A stretch of DNA of 6,119 nucleotides from NCBI GenBank assembly GCA_964396505.1, contig CAYNFJ010000120.1:1-6119 (forward strand). The letters are read 5' to 3'. This DNA comes from DQTL01 sp964396505 (lineage in GTDB: Bacteria; Bacteroidota; Bacteroidia; Flavobacteriales; Flavobacteriaceae). Made by a program: the position numbers and the translations under genes. Numbering within the stretch: position 1 is the first letter of the stretch; every line of letters starts with the position of its first letter. This document shows positions 1 through 6,096 of the stretch, one piece after another. A model generated the notes under the pieces. That model was not told the DNA's origin, ran no database searches, and saw nothing but the letters and a program-made list of their open reading frames with translations.

Positions 1-2961
1 TGTAGTCCAAGTTCCTTTGGTTAAGTGTGCATAATCTCCTACAGTACCTAACATTTTAAGCGTAAATTTCTTACCCTTCGGTAAAATATCTTCTCCTAAA
101 TCATTTTGAACACCTTGACAGGTTTTTCCATTGACCAGTTTAAACAATTTTTCGATTAAACGCGTTTTTAAATCTGCAAACTTGGTTTCGAATTCAACTT
201 CTAATTTGGCGATATCTACCTTGTCTTTAGCACGTTTTGTTTTATCTTTAACGGCTATTTGGAACAATTTTTTGTCCACTACGACTCCTCTTAAAGAAGG
301 AGACGCTTTTAAGGAAGCATCTTTAACATCACCGGCTTTGTCACCAAAGATGGCACGTAATAATTTTTCTTCAGGTGTAGGATCGGATTCTCCTTTAGGT
401 GTAATTTTACCGATAAGAATATCACCGGGTTTTACTTCTACACCTATACGAATCATACCGTTTTCATCCAAATCTTTAGTAGCTTCTTCACTGACATTAG
501 GAATATCATTTGTCAATTCTTCTGTACCTAATTTGGTATCTCTTACATCCAACGTATATTCATCGATATGAATAGAGGTGAAAATATCCTCTCGAACGAC
601 TCGCTCTGAGATTACAATCGCATCCTCAAAATTAAATCCTTTCCAAGGCATAAAGGCAACCTTCATATTTCTACCCAAGGCCAATTCACCTTGTTCTGTC
701 GCATAGCCTTCACAAAGCACCTGTCCTTTCTCCACTCTATCACCTTTCTGAACGATTGGTTTCAAGTTGATGGTAGTACTCTGATTCGTTTTACGGAATT
801 TAATCAAGTTATAGGTAACCTCATCCGGATCAAAACTTACTGCACGTATGGTATCCGATCGATCGTATTTAATTGTAATTTTTTGAGAATCAACATATTT
901 AACCGTTCCATTATCTTCTGCATTTATTAAAATACGGGAGTCTTTGGCTACACGTCTTTCCAATCCGGTACCTACAATAGGGGCTTCCGGTCGTAATAGA
1001 GGAACCGCTTGACGCATCATATTGGATCCCATCAATGCCCGGTTCGCATCATCGTGTTCCAAGAAAGGAACTAATGAAGCTGATATAGAGGCGATTTGAT
1101 TGGGAGATACATCCATATAATTAATATCATCCGGTGTTACTACCGGAAAATCACCTTCTTCACGAGCCGTAATTCTTGTTTCTATAAATTTACCATTCTC
1201 ATCCAATAATAAATTGGATTGGGCAATTTTCATTCCTTCTTCTTCTTCTGCGCTTAAATAAATAGGTTCGTTTTTCGTATCTACAACACCTGCTTCTACC
1301 TTGCGGTAAGGTGTTTCTATAAATCCTAAATTATTTACTTTAGCATACACAGATAAGGAAGAAATCAGACCAATATTAGGTCCTTCAGGCGTTTCAATAG
1401 GACACAATCTTCCATAGTGGGTAAAGTGTACGTCACGAACCTCAAAACCGGCACGTTCTCTGGAGAGACCTCCGGGTCCTAGAGCCGATAAACGACGTTT
1501 GTGTGTGATCTCTGCCAATGGATTGGTTTGATCCATAAATTGAGATAACTGATTGGTACCAAAGAATGAATTAATAACCGACGATAGTGTTTTGGCGTTA
1601 ATCAAATCTATCGGAGTAAAGACCTCGTTATCACGCACATTCATTCTTTCACGAATGGTACGAGCCATACGGGATAAACCTACACCAAATTGATTAGCCA
1701 ATTGTTCTCCAACGGTACGAACACGACGATTGGATAAGTGGTCAATATCATCTACTTCAGCTTTGGAATTAATTAATTCTATGAGGTATTTGATGATAGT
1801 AATGATATCTAATTTGGTCAATACCCGTTGATTGATATCTACATCCAAATTCAATTTTTTATTCATTCTGTAACGACCTACTTCACCTAGGTTATAGCGT
1901 TGTTCAGAGAAGAATAATTTATCGATAATACCTTTTGCGGTTTCGTAATCGGGCGGTTCAGCATTCCGTAATTGGCGGTAAATGTGTTCTACGGCTTCCA
2001 CTTCGGAATTGGTAGGATCTTTTTGCAAAGTATTGTGAATAATTGCATAATCCGCCATCATATTGTCCTCTTTGTGTAAAAGGATAGTTTTGGAACCGGA
2101 TTCGATAATGGCATCAATATGTTCTTTCTCCAGAACCGTATCTCTGTCAAAGACAATTTCATTACGTTCAATAGATACTACCTCTCCGGTATCCTCATCT
2201 ACGAAATCTTCAAACCAAGTTTTAAGAATACGCGCGGCTGTTTTTCGTCCTAATACTCTTTTCAATCCAGCTTTGGAAACTTTGACTTCTTCTGCAAGAT
2301 CAAATATTTCCAAAATGTCTTTATCCCGTTCAAAACCTATAGCACGGAATAAAGTGGTAACAGGTAATTTTTTCTTACGATCAATATAGGCATACATCAC
2401 CTGATTGATATCGGTAGCAAATTCTATCCAAGAGCCCTTAAATGGGATTACTCTGGCAGAATAAAGTTTCGTTCCATTTGCGTGAAATGACTGTCCGAAG
2501 AAAACTCCGGGAGAACGGTGTAATTGAGAAACAATAACACGTTCGGCTCCATTAATCACAAAGGAGCCACTGTCAGTCATGTAGGGGATTGTACCTAGAT
2601 AAACATCTTGAACTATGGTTTCAAAATCTTCGTGTTCCGGATCGGTACAATAAAGCTTAAGACGTGCCTTTAAAGGAACGCTGTAGGTAAGGCCTCTTTC
2701 GATACATTCTTGAATGGAATAACGAGGAGGATCGACAAAGTAGTCTAAGAATTCTAATACAAATTGATTCCGTGTATCGGTTATAGGAAAAATTTCTGAA
2801 AAGGTCTTGAATAAGCCTTCATTATTTCTTTCCTCGGCTTTGGTTTGTAGTTGGAAAAAATCCTGAAATGATTTGATTTGAATATCTAAAAAGTCAGGAT
2901 AAGGTGTTTGTAATTGTGCCGTAGCAAAATTAATTCTTTCTGATTTTATGTGAGTTGCCAA
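1..2961 (-). CDS. rpoB: DNA-directed RNA polymerase subunit beta, N-terminal 987 codons (partial, runs off left edge)
   Basis: This is the beta subunit of RNA polymerase, which forms one half of the catalytic cleft and binds rifampicin. The frame is open from 2961 to base 1 without a stop or frameshift. Visible landmarks in order are the N-terminal ERINFA segment (residues 8-13), the protrusion and lobe with HRSPGVFFGQSFHANGTKLY (148-167), the rifampicin region GTNQLSQFMDQTNPLAEITH (468-487) followed by KRRLSALGPGG, EGPNIGLI (526-533), EHDDANRALMGSN (635-647) and GFNFEDA (775-781), whose E779 and D780 match E. coli E813 and D814. The family is usually about 1,270 residues in this phylum, so roughly 280 C-terminal residues lie outside, including the KxxxGDKMAGRHGNKG catalytic region. 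The start is placed at TTG (2959-2961). An in-frame TGA lies at 3016-3018, no ATG or GTG occurs between, and the first ATG is codon 128. The residues after TTG (ATHIKSERINFA) match the usual beta N terminus. No Shine-Dalgarno is present. Identity is certain; the exact start is slightly less so. Confidence 0.98.
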   Translation of the reverse strand, partial: MATHIKSERINFATAQLQTPYPDFLDIQIKSFQDFFQLQTKAEERNNEGLFKTFSEIFPITDTRNQFVLEFLDYFVDPPRYSIQECIERGLTYSVPLKARLKLYCTDPEHEDFETIVQDVYLGTIPYMTDSGSFVINGAERVIVSQLHRSPGVFFGQSFHANGTKLYSARVIPFKGSWIEFATDINQVMYAYIDRKKKLPVTTLFRAIGFERDKDILEIFDLAEEVKVSKAGLKRVLGRKTAARILKTWFEDFVDEDTGEVVSIERNEIVFDRDTVLEKEHIDAIIESGSKTILLHKEDNMMADYAIIHNTLQKDPTNSEVEAVEHIYRQLRNAEPPDYETAKGIIDKLFFSEQRYNLGEVGRYRMNKKLNLDVDINQRVLTKLDIITIIKYLIELINSKAEVDDIDHLSNRRVRTVGEQLANQFGVGLSRMARTIRERMNVRDNEVFTPIDLINAKTLSSVINSFFGTNQLSQFMDQTNPLAEITHKRRLSALGPGGLSRERAGFEVRDVHFTHYGRLCPIETPEGPNIGLISSLSVYAKVNNLGFIETPYRKVEAGVVDTKNEPIYLSAEEEEGMKIAQSNLLLDENGKFIETRITAREEGDFPVVTPDDINYMDVSPNQIASISASLVPFLEHDDANRALMGSNMMRQAVPLLRPEAPIVGTGLERRVAKDSRILINAEDNGTVKYVDSQKITIKYDRSDTIRAVSFDPDEVTYNLIKFRKTNQSTTINLKPIVQKGDRVEKGQVLCEGYATEQGELALGRNMKVAFMPWKGFNFEDAIVISERVVREDIFTSIHIDEYTLDVRDTKLGTEELTNDIPNVSEEATKDLDENGMIRIGVEVKPGDILIGKITPKGESDPTPEEKLLRAIFGDKAGDVKDASLKASPSLRGVVVDKKLFQIAVKDKTKRAKDKVDIAKLEVEFETKFADLKTRLIEKLFKLVNGKTCQGVQNDLGEDILPKGKKFTLKMLGTVGDYAHLTKGTWTT

Positions 2962-3007
2962 TGGAATAATATTTTTAATTAGAAAAGAACGAATATATAC
3001 GCAAAAT

Positions 3008-3047
3008 GGTTTAGGTCATTCCGACACATTTTCGGAAGACCTAAACC
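3008..3047 (-). promoter_or_regulatory. Strong RNA hairpin between rplL and rpoB; candidate attenuator or RNA-processing site
   Basis: In the minus-strand transcript, GGTTTAGGTC (3047-3038) pairs perfectly with GACCTAAACC (3017-3008). The stem continues with TTCCGA (3037-3032) against TCGGAA (3024-3019), with one bulged U (3018) and a 7-nt loop (3031-3025). That is 16 Watson-Crick pairs. Only four U residues follow (3006-3003, then GC), so it is not a textbook intrinsic terminator. It lies 23 nt after the rplL stop and 46 nt before the rpoB start. In E. coli the same gap holds a partial terminator and an RNase III site that lower rpoBC expression relative to the ribosomal proteins. A similar role here is inferred from position and shape only. 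Confidence 0.7.
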
Positions 3048-3070
3048 TTAGGTTTTTAGGAAAGAAAAGC

Positions 3071-3448
3071 TTATTTAAGCTCTACTTCTGCTCCTGCTTC
3101 TTCTAAAGATTTTTTCAAGCCTTCGGCTTCATCTTTAGAAACACCTTCTTTTACAGGTGCCGGTGCGCTATCAACAACTCCTTTAGCTTCTTTTAAGCCA
3201 AGACCTGTCAATTCTTTCACCAACTTAACAACTGCCAATTTAGATTGACCGGCAGCAGTTAATATTACATCAAATTCTGTTTGCTCTTCAGCGGCACCAC
3301 CATCAGCAGCGCCAGCGGCTGGTCCGGCTACTACTGCAGCTGCAGCAGGCTCAATACCATATTCTTCTTTTAAAATATCTGCCAACTCTGTTACTTCTTT
3401 TACCGTAAGGTTGACTAATTGTTCTGCGAAATCTTTTAAATCTGCCAT
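3071..3448 (-). CDS. rplL: 50S ribosomal protein L7/L12
   Basis: L7/L12 is the multicopy stalk protein of the large ribosomal subunit; it recruits translational GTPases such as EF-G and EF-Tu and stimulates GTP hydrolysis. The 125-residue product has the expected three parts. An N-terminal dimerisation and L10-binding domain (about 1-32) is followed by a flexible Ala/Gly-rich hinge (about 33-53) and the globular C-terminal domain (about 54-125). The latter starts at TEFDVIL and includes the factor-binding TGLGLKEAKG segment (81-90) and the conserved EEAGAEVELK end. Length and sequence are typical. It follows rplJ after a 47-nt AT-rich gap. The start ATG is preceded by A-rich sequence (ACAGAGTAAA) without a strong Shine-Dalgarno. 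L12 is normally needed at several copies per L10, so this gene should be translated more strongly than rplJ; how that is achieved here is not visible. Identity is secure. Confidence 0.98.
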   Translation of the reverse strand: MADLKDFAEQLVNLTVKEVTELADILKEEYGIEPAAAAVVAGPAAGAADGGAAEEQTEFDVILTAAGQSKLAVVKLVKELTGLGLKEAKGVVDSAPAPVKEGVSKDEAEGLKKSLEEAGAEVELK

Positions 3449-3495
3449 TTTACTCTGTTTTAAAAATTTTGTTTATTAGTTTATTTAGTGCTTTA

Positions 3496-4011
3496 TTATT
3501 TTTCAGATAAAGTTTTTAAGATACCTGATAGTTTACTACCTCCTGATTGCAATGCTGAAATAACATTTTTGGCAGGGGATTGTAACAACATGATAATATC
3601 TCCGATTAATTCTTCTTTAGACTTGATATTTACAAGGGTATCCAATTGTTCATCGCCAATATAAATAGCTTCTTCTACAAAGGCACCTTTTAATAGTGGT
3701 CTATCCGATTTTTTACGGAAATCCTTAATAACTTTTGCCGGTGCATTTCCTGTTTCGGAAATCATTATAGAAGTATTTCCTTTTAAGATACCGGGTAGGT
3801 CACCAAAGTCTTTATCTGCTTTTTCCATTGCTTTTGCAAGCAAGGTGTTCTTAACTACCGAAAGTTTAACATTTGCTTTGAAACAAGCTCTTCTTAAATT
3901 GGAAGTGCCCAAAGCATCTAATCCTGATATATCAGCCAAGTAAATGATATTATTGTCAGTCAGGACAGTTGTCAAATCGGTTATAACTTGTGATTTTTCT
4001 TCTCTTGTCAT
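3496..4011 (-). CDS. rplJ: 50S ribosomal protein L10
   Basis: L10 anchors the L7/L12 dimers to the 23S rRNA GTPase centre next to L11. The 171-residue product has an N-terminal RNA-binding domain (about 1-130) with the conserved SVVKNTLLAKA segment (51-61) and LKGNTSIMIS (76-85). A C-terminal helix (about 131-171) carries the L12-binding sites, ending in GGSKLSGILKTLSEK. Length is normal. The gene begins 22 bases after the rplA stop at an ATG with no Shine-Dalgarno in front of it, and rplL follows. In E. coli and Bacillus-type bacteria the L10-L12 complex represses its own operon by binding a long rplJ leader. Here only 21 nt separate rplA from rplJ, so any such site would have to overlap the end of rplA. 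Identity is secure from sequence and gene order. Confidence 0.98.
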   Translation of the reverse strand: MTREEKSQVITDLTTVLTDNNIIYLADISGLDALGTSNLRRACFKANVKLSVVKNTLLAKAMEKADKDFGDLPGILKGNTSIMISETGNAPAKVIKDFRKKSDRPLLKGAFVEEAIYIGDEQLDTLVNIKSKEELIGDIIMLLQSPAKNVISALQSGGSKLSGILKTLSEK

Positions 4012-4032
4012 TAGATTATGATTTTAACGAAC

Positions 4033-4722
4033 TTAAATTGACTTAACATCAACACCAATACCCGGACTCATCGTACTGGAGAGGAATATACTTTTCATAT
4101 ATTCTCCTTTAGCAGTTGCAGGTTTTAGTTTAATGATAGTATGTAATATTTCTTTTGCATTTTCTACAATCTTGTTGGCGTCAAAGGATACCTTACCGAT
4201 CCCTGCGTGTATAATACCTGTTTTATCGACTTTAAAGTCAATTTTACCGGCTTTCACAGCGGCTACGGCTTTACCAATATCCATTGTTACCGTACCGGTT
4301 TTGGGATTAGGCATTAAACCTCTGGGTCCTAAAATACGACCTAAAGGACCTAATTTACCCATTACACTTGGCATGGTTACAATTACGTCAACATCTGTCC
4401 ATCCTTCTTTAATTTTTTGAAGGTACTCGTCTAAACCGACATAATCGGCTCCGGCTTCTTTGGCCTCGGCTTCTTTATCGGGAGTTACTATAGCTAATAC
4501 TTTGACATCTTTACCGGTTCCGTGCGGTAATGAAACCACACCTCTTACCATTTGGTCAGCTTTTCTAGGATCTACGGCTAATCTTATTGCCAAATCTACT
4601 GTGGCATCAAAATTTACATCCGTAATTTCCTTTACTAATTTTGCTGCTTCTTCCAAAGAGTAAGCTTGGGTTTTATCAAATTTAGAATTAGCTACTTTTT
4701 GTTTTTTAGTTAATTTTGCCAT
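4033..4722 (-). CDS. rplA: 50S ribosomal protein L1
   Basis: L1 binds the mobile L1 stalk of 23S rRNA, which moves with deacylated tRNA at the E site. In many bacteria it also represses translation of its own rplK-rplA mRNA. The 229-residue product shows domain I in two parts (about 1-67 and 160-229) around domain II. Recognisable blocks are LPHGTGKDVKVLA (65-77), LGRILGPRGLMPNPKTGTV (127-145), the GIIHAGIGKVSFDA block (169-182) and the RNA-contacting SSTMSPG (215-221). The Thr-Met pair at 217-218 is kept. The next residue is Ser rather than the Gly found in Thermus and E. coli L1; this looks normal for Bacteroidota as I recall them. It follows rplK after 23 nt. The ATG has only A-rich sequence upstream (TTGAAAAAATA). 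Identity is secure. Confidence 0.98.
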   Translation of the reverse strand: MAKLTKKQKVANSKFDKTQAYSLEEAAKLVKEITDVNFDATVDLAIRLAVDPRKADQMVRGVVSLPHGTGKDVKVLAIVTPDKEAEAKEAGADYVGLDEYLQKIKEGWTDVDVIVTMPSVMGKLGPLGRILGPRGLMPNPKTGTVTMDIGKAVAAVKAGKIDFKVDKTGIIHAGIGKVSFDANKIVENAKEILHTIIKLKPATAKGEYMKSIFLSSTMSPGIGVDVKSI

Positions 4723-4745
4723 TATTTTTTCAATGCTTTAATTAA

Positions 4746-5183
4746 TTAAAAAGGAGCTGTTCCTTTTACTTTGATTCCCATAGAACGTGCGGTACCTGCC
4801 ATCATTTTCATTGCAGATTCAACGGTAAATGCATTTAAATCTACCATCTTACTCTCAGCAATGGTTCTAAGCTGATCCCAAGTAACTGTTGCTACTTTGT
4901 TTCTGTTCGGTTCTCCTGATCCTTTTTTGATTTTGGCTGCTTCTAATATTTGGACAGCTGCAGGAGGTGTCTTAACAACAAAATCAAATGATTTGTCCTT
5001 ATACACATTGATTACCACCGGTAATACTTTCCCTTGCTTATCTTGAGTTCTAGCATTGAATTGCTTACAGAACTCCATAATATTAACACCAGCCGCACCC
5101 AAAGCAGGACCTACAGGTGGTGAAGGGTTTGCAGCGCCTCCACGTACTTGTAGTTTTACAACCTTTGATACTTCTTTTGCCAT
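4746..5183 (-). CDS. rplK: 50S ribosomal protein L11
   Basis: L11 binds helices 43-44 of 23S rRNA at the base of the GTPase stalk. It takes part in factor binding, the stringent response through RelA, and thiostrepton sensitivity. The 145-residue product has the N-terminal domain with the proline-rich NPSPPVGPALG motif (19-29) and GVNIMEFCKQFNART. The hinge at KTPPAA (about 71-76) leads to the C-terminal rRNA-binding domain with GSGEPNRNKVATVTWDQL and the conserved GTARSMGI block. A short tail KGTAPF follows, which I recall as common in Bacteroidota. The prolines linked to thiostrepton binding (P20, P22, P23) are present. It is preceded by a 74-nt leader with a stem-loop and followed closely by rplA, with which it normally forms the L11 operon. 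The chosen ATG has no Shine-Dalgarno. Identity is secure. Confidence 0.98.
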   Translation of the reverse strand: MAKEVSKVVKLQVRGGAANPSPPVGPALGAAGVNIMEFCKQFNARTQDKQGKVLPVVINVYKDKSFDFVVKTPPAAVQILEAAKIKKGSGEPNRNKVATVTWDQLRTIAESKMVDLNAFTVESAMKMMAGTARSMGIKVKGTAPF

Positions 5184-5204
5184 TCTAATAGTTTAAAAAA
5201 TTAG

Positions 5205-5240
5205 GATTACATCTCAAAATTGGAAGCTATGAGAGCAATC
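5205..5240 (-). promoter_or_regulatory. Stem-loop in the rplK leader; candidate autoregulatory RNA element
   Basis: In the minus-strand transcript, GATTGC (5240-5235) pairs with GTAATC (5210-5205), including one G-U pair. After a bulged U (5211), TCTCA (5234-5230) pairs with TGAGA (5216-5212). The loop is 13 nt (5229-5217). The G-U pair would be an A-C mismatch on the other strand, which fits a structure made by the rplK mRNA. It sits in the nusG-rplK gap, ending 21 nt before the rplK ATG, where L1 represses the L11 operon in E. coli and other bacteria. I cannot match it to the known L1 target motif, so the function is only inferred from position. Confidence 0.4.
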
Positions 5241-5257
5241 TATTATTTGTGTAACAA

Positions 5258-5806
5258 TTATATTTTCTCTACTTGCATATAACTGAGTTCCAAGGGTGTT
5301 TTTCTTCCGAAAATTTTCACCATGACTTCCAGTTTACGCTTTTCTTCGTTAATCTTTTCGATGGTTCCTTCAAAACCGTTGAAAGCACCGTCGATTACTT
5401 TGACAGATTCTCCTACTAAAAACGGAATAACCACATTTTCATTGGCAACAGCCAATTCATCCACTTTACCGAGCATTCTGTTAATTTCAGCAGGTCTCAA
5501 TGGTACCGGATCACCGCCCTTCACTTCACCTAACATACCAATCACACCGGGAATAGATTTAATGATATGAGGTATTTCACCGCTTAAATTCGCTTGAATA
5601 ATCACATATCCCGGAAAATAAACCCGTTCTTTATTATATTTCTTTCCATTACGTATTTGGATTACTTTCTCTGTAGGGACCAAAACCGTTTCAATGTAAT
5701 CGGTAAGTTTAAGACGCGTAATTTCGTTTTCAAGATAATTTTTTACTTTATTTTCTTGACCACCTACGGCTTTCACCACGTACCATTTTTTTACAAAATC
5801 TGACAT
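5258..5806 (-). CDS. nusG: Transcription termination/antitermination protein NusG
   Basis: NusG binds elongating RNA polymerase across the beta and beta' subunits, alters pausing, and links polymerase to Rho or to ribosomal protein S10. The 182-residue product has the NGN domain (about 5-115), beginning with KKWYVVKAVGGQE (6-18) and containing the hallmark FPGY motif (64-67) and IPGVIGMLG (85-93). A C-terminal KOW domain follows (about 127-182) with VGESVKVIDGAFNGFEG (131-147). Length is normal for NusG. It follows secE by 8 nt, the near-universal secE-nusG pairing, and is followed by rplK after a longer leader. The ATG lies in TAGTCAAAACTATG without a Shine-Dalgarno. Full NusG features and the location favour NusG over a specialised paralogue such as UpxY or RfaH. 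Identity is secure. Confidence 0.97.
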   Translation of the reverse strand: MSDFVKKWYVVKAVGGQENKVKNYLENEITRLKLTDYIETVLVPTEKVIQIRNGKKYNKERVYFPGYVIIQANLSGEIPHIIKSIPGVIGMLGEVKGGDPVPLRPAEINRMLGKVDELAVANENVVIPFLVGESVKVIDGAFNGFEGTIEKINEEKRKLEVMVKIFGRKTPLELSYMQVEKI

Positions 5807-5814
5807 AGTTTTGA

Positions 5815-6003
5815 CTAAAATAATTCAAATAAATTTTTAAGTAATCCCTGGAATACTTTATCCGCAAAAAAGACAGCAATGGCAAATAGCACTGTAAATA
5901 TAGCAACTACTGCCGTAGATTTTTGGGCTTCTTCCCAAGAAATCCAAGTCATATTGTCCTTTAATTCTCTAAATGATTCCTTAACGTACGTTACAATTTT
6001 CAT
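5815..6003 (-). CDS. secE: Preprotein translocase subunit SecE
   Basis: SecE is the essential clamp subunit of the SecYEG channel in the inner membrane. The 62-residue product is the short form. An N-terminal amphipathic cytoplasmic helix (about 3-18) leads through the connector TWISWEEAQKST (19-30) to one membrane helix (about 29-47, rich in A, V, I and F), then a short charged and aromatic tail. The widespread W-P-T motif of the connector is replaced by W20-I21-S22-W23, which matches my recollection of flavobacterial SecE. The ATG is followed by nusG only 8 nt after the stop. Upstream, 6004-6096 is an AT-rich spacer after the tRNA; I see no Bacteroidota-type TAnnTTTG promoter box there, so the gene may be read from upstream. 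Identification rests on sequence plus the secE-nusG order. Confidence 0.95.
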   Translation of the reverse strand: MKIVTYVKESFRELKDNMTWISWEEAQKSTAVVAIFTVLFAIAVFFADKVFQGLLKNLFELF

Positions 6004-6096
6004 TGTCTTATTATTTTATAAATGACCTTATTAATTATATTTCTTCTAACCTAATCTACATAAAATTTTCTAAGAAATACTCCATCACCATCATTG

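Noticed and set aside
131..571. 146-codon open frame on the plus strand
   Set aside because: It lies wholly inside rpoB in the opposite strand; the rpoB frame is continuous and strongly conserved here, and the plus-strand product is low-complexity Ser/Leu-rich without a recognisable domain.
2063..2389. 108-codon open frame on the plus strand
   Set aside because: It is antisense to a conserved part of rpoB with no supporting family or start signal. The same reasoning removes the plus-strand frames at 691-930, 4133-4420, 4460-4663, 5322-5570 and 5594-5803.
3449..3495. Possible separate promoter for rplL in the 47-nt rplJ-rplL gap
   Set aside because: The gap is A/T-rich without a TAnnTTTG box or a hairpin, so there is nothing specific to support a promoter.
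5215..5222. CAATTTTG in the rplK leader, one base from the Bacteroidota -7 box TAnnTTTG
   Set aside because: The nearest TTG upstream (5238-5236) is only 13 nt away and the next is 32 nt away, neither fitting the usual spacing; the box also lies inside the stem-loop.
6056..6094. 12-codon reading frame (MMVMEYFLENFM) between the tRNA and secE
   Set aside because: It has an ATG and a stop in the transcript sense, but it is too short to judge, has no translation signal, and may arise by chance in an AT-rich spacer.
6004..6096. Possible promoter for the secE operon after the tRNA
   Set aside because: No TTG plus TAnnTTTG pair is present on the minus strand; only short AT palindromes such as AAAATTTT are seen.
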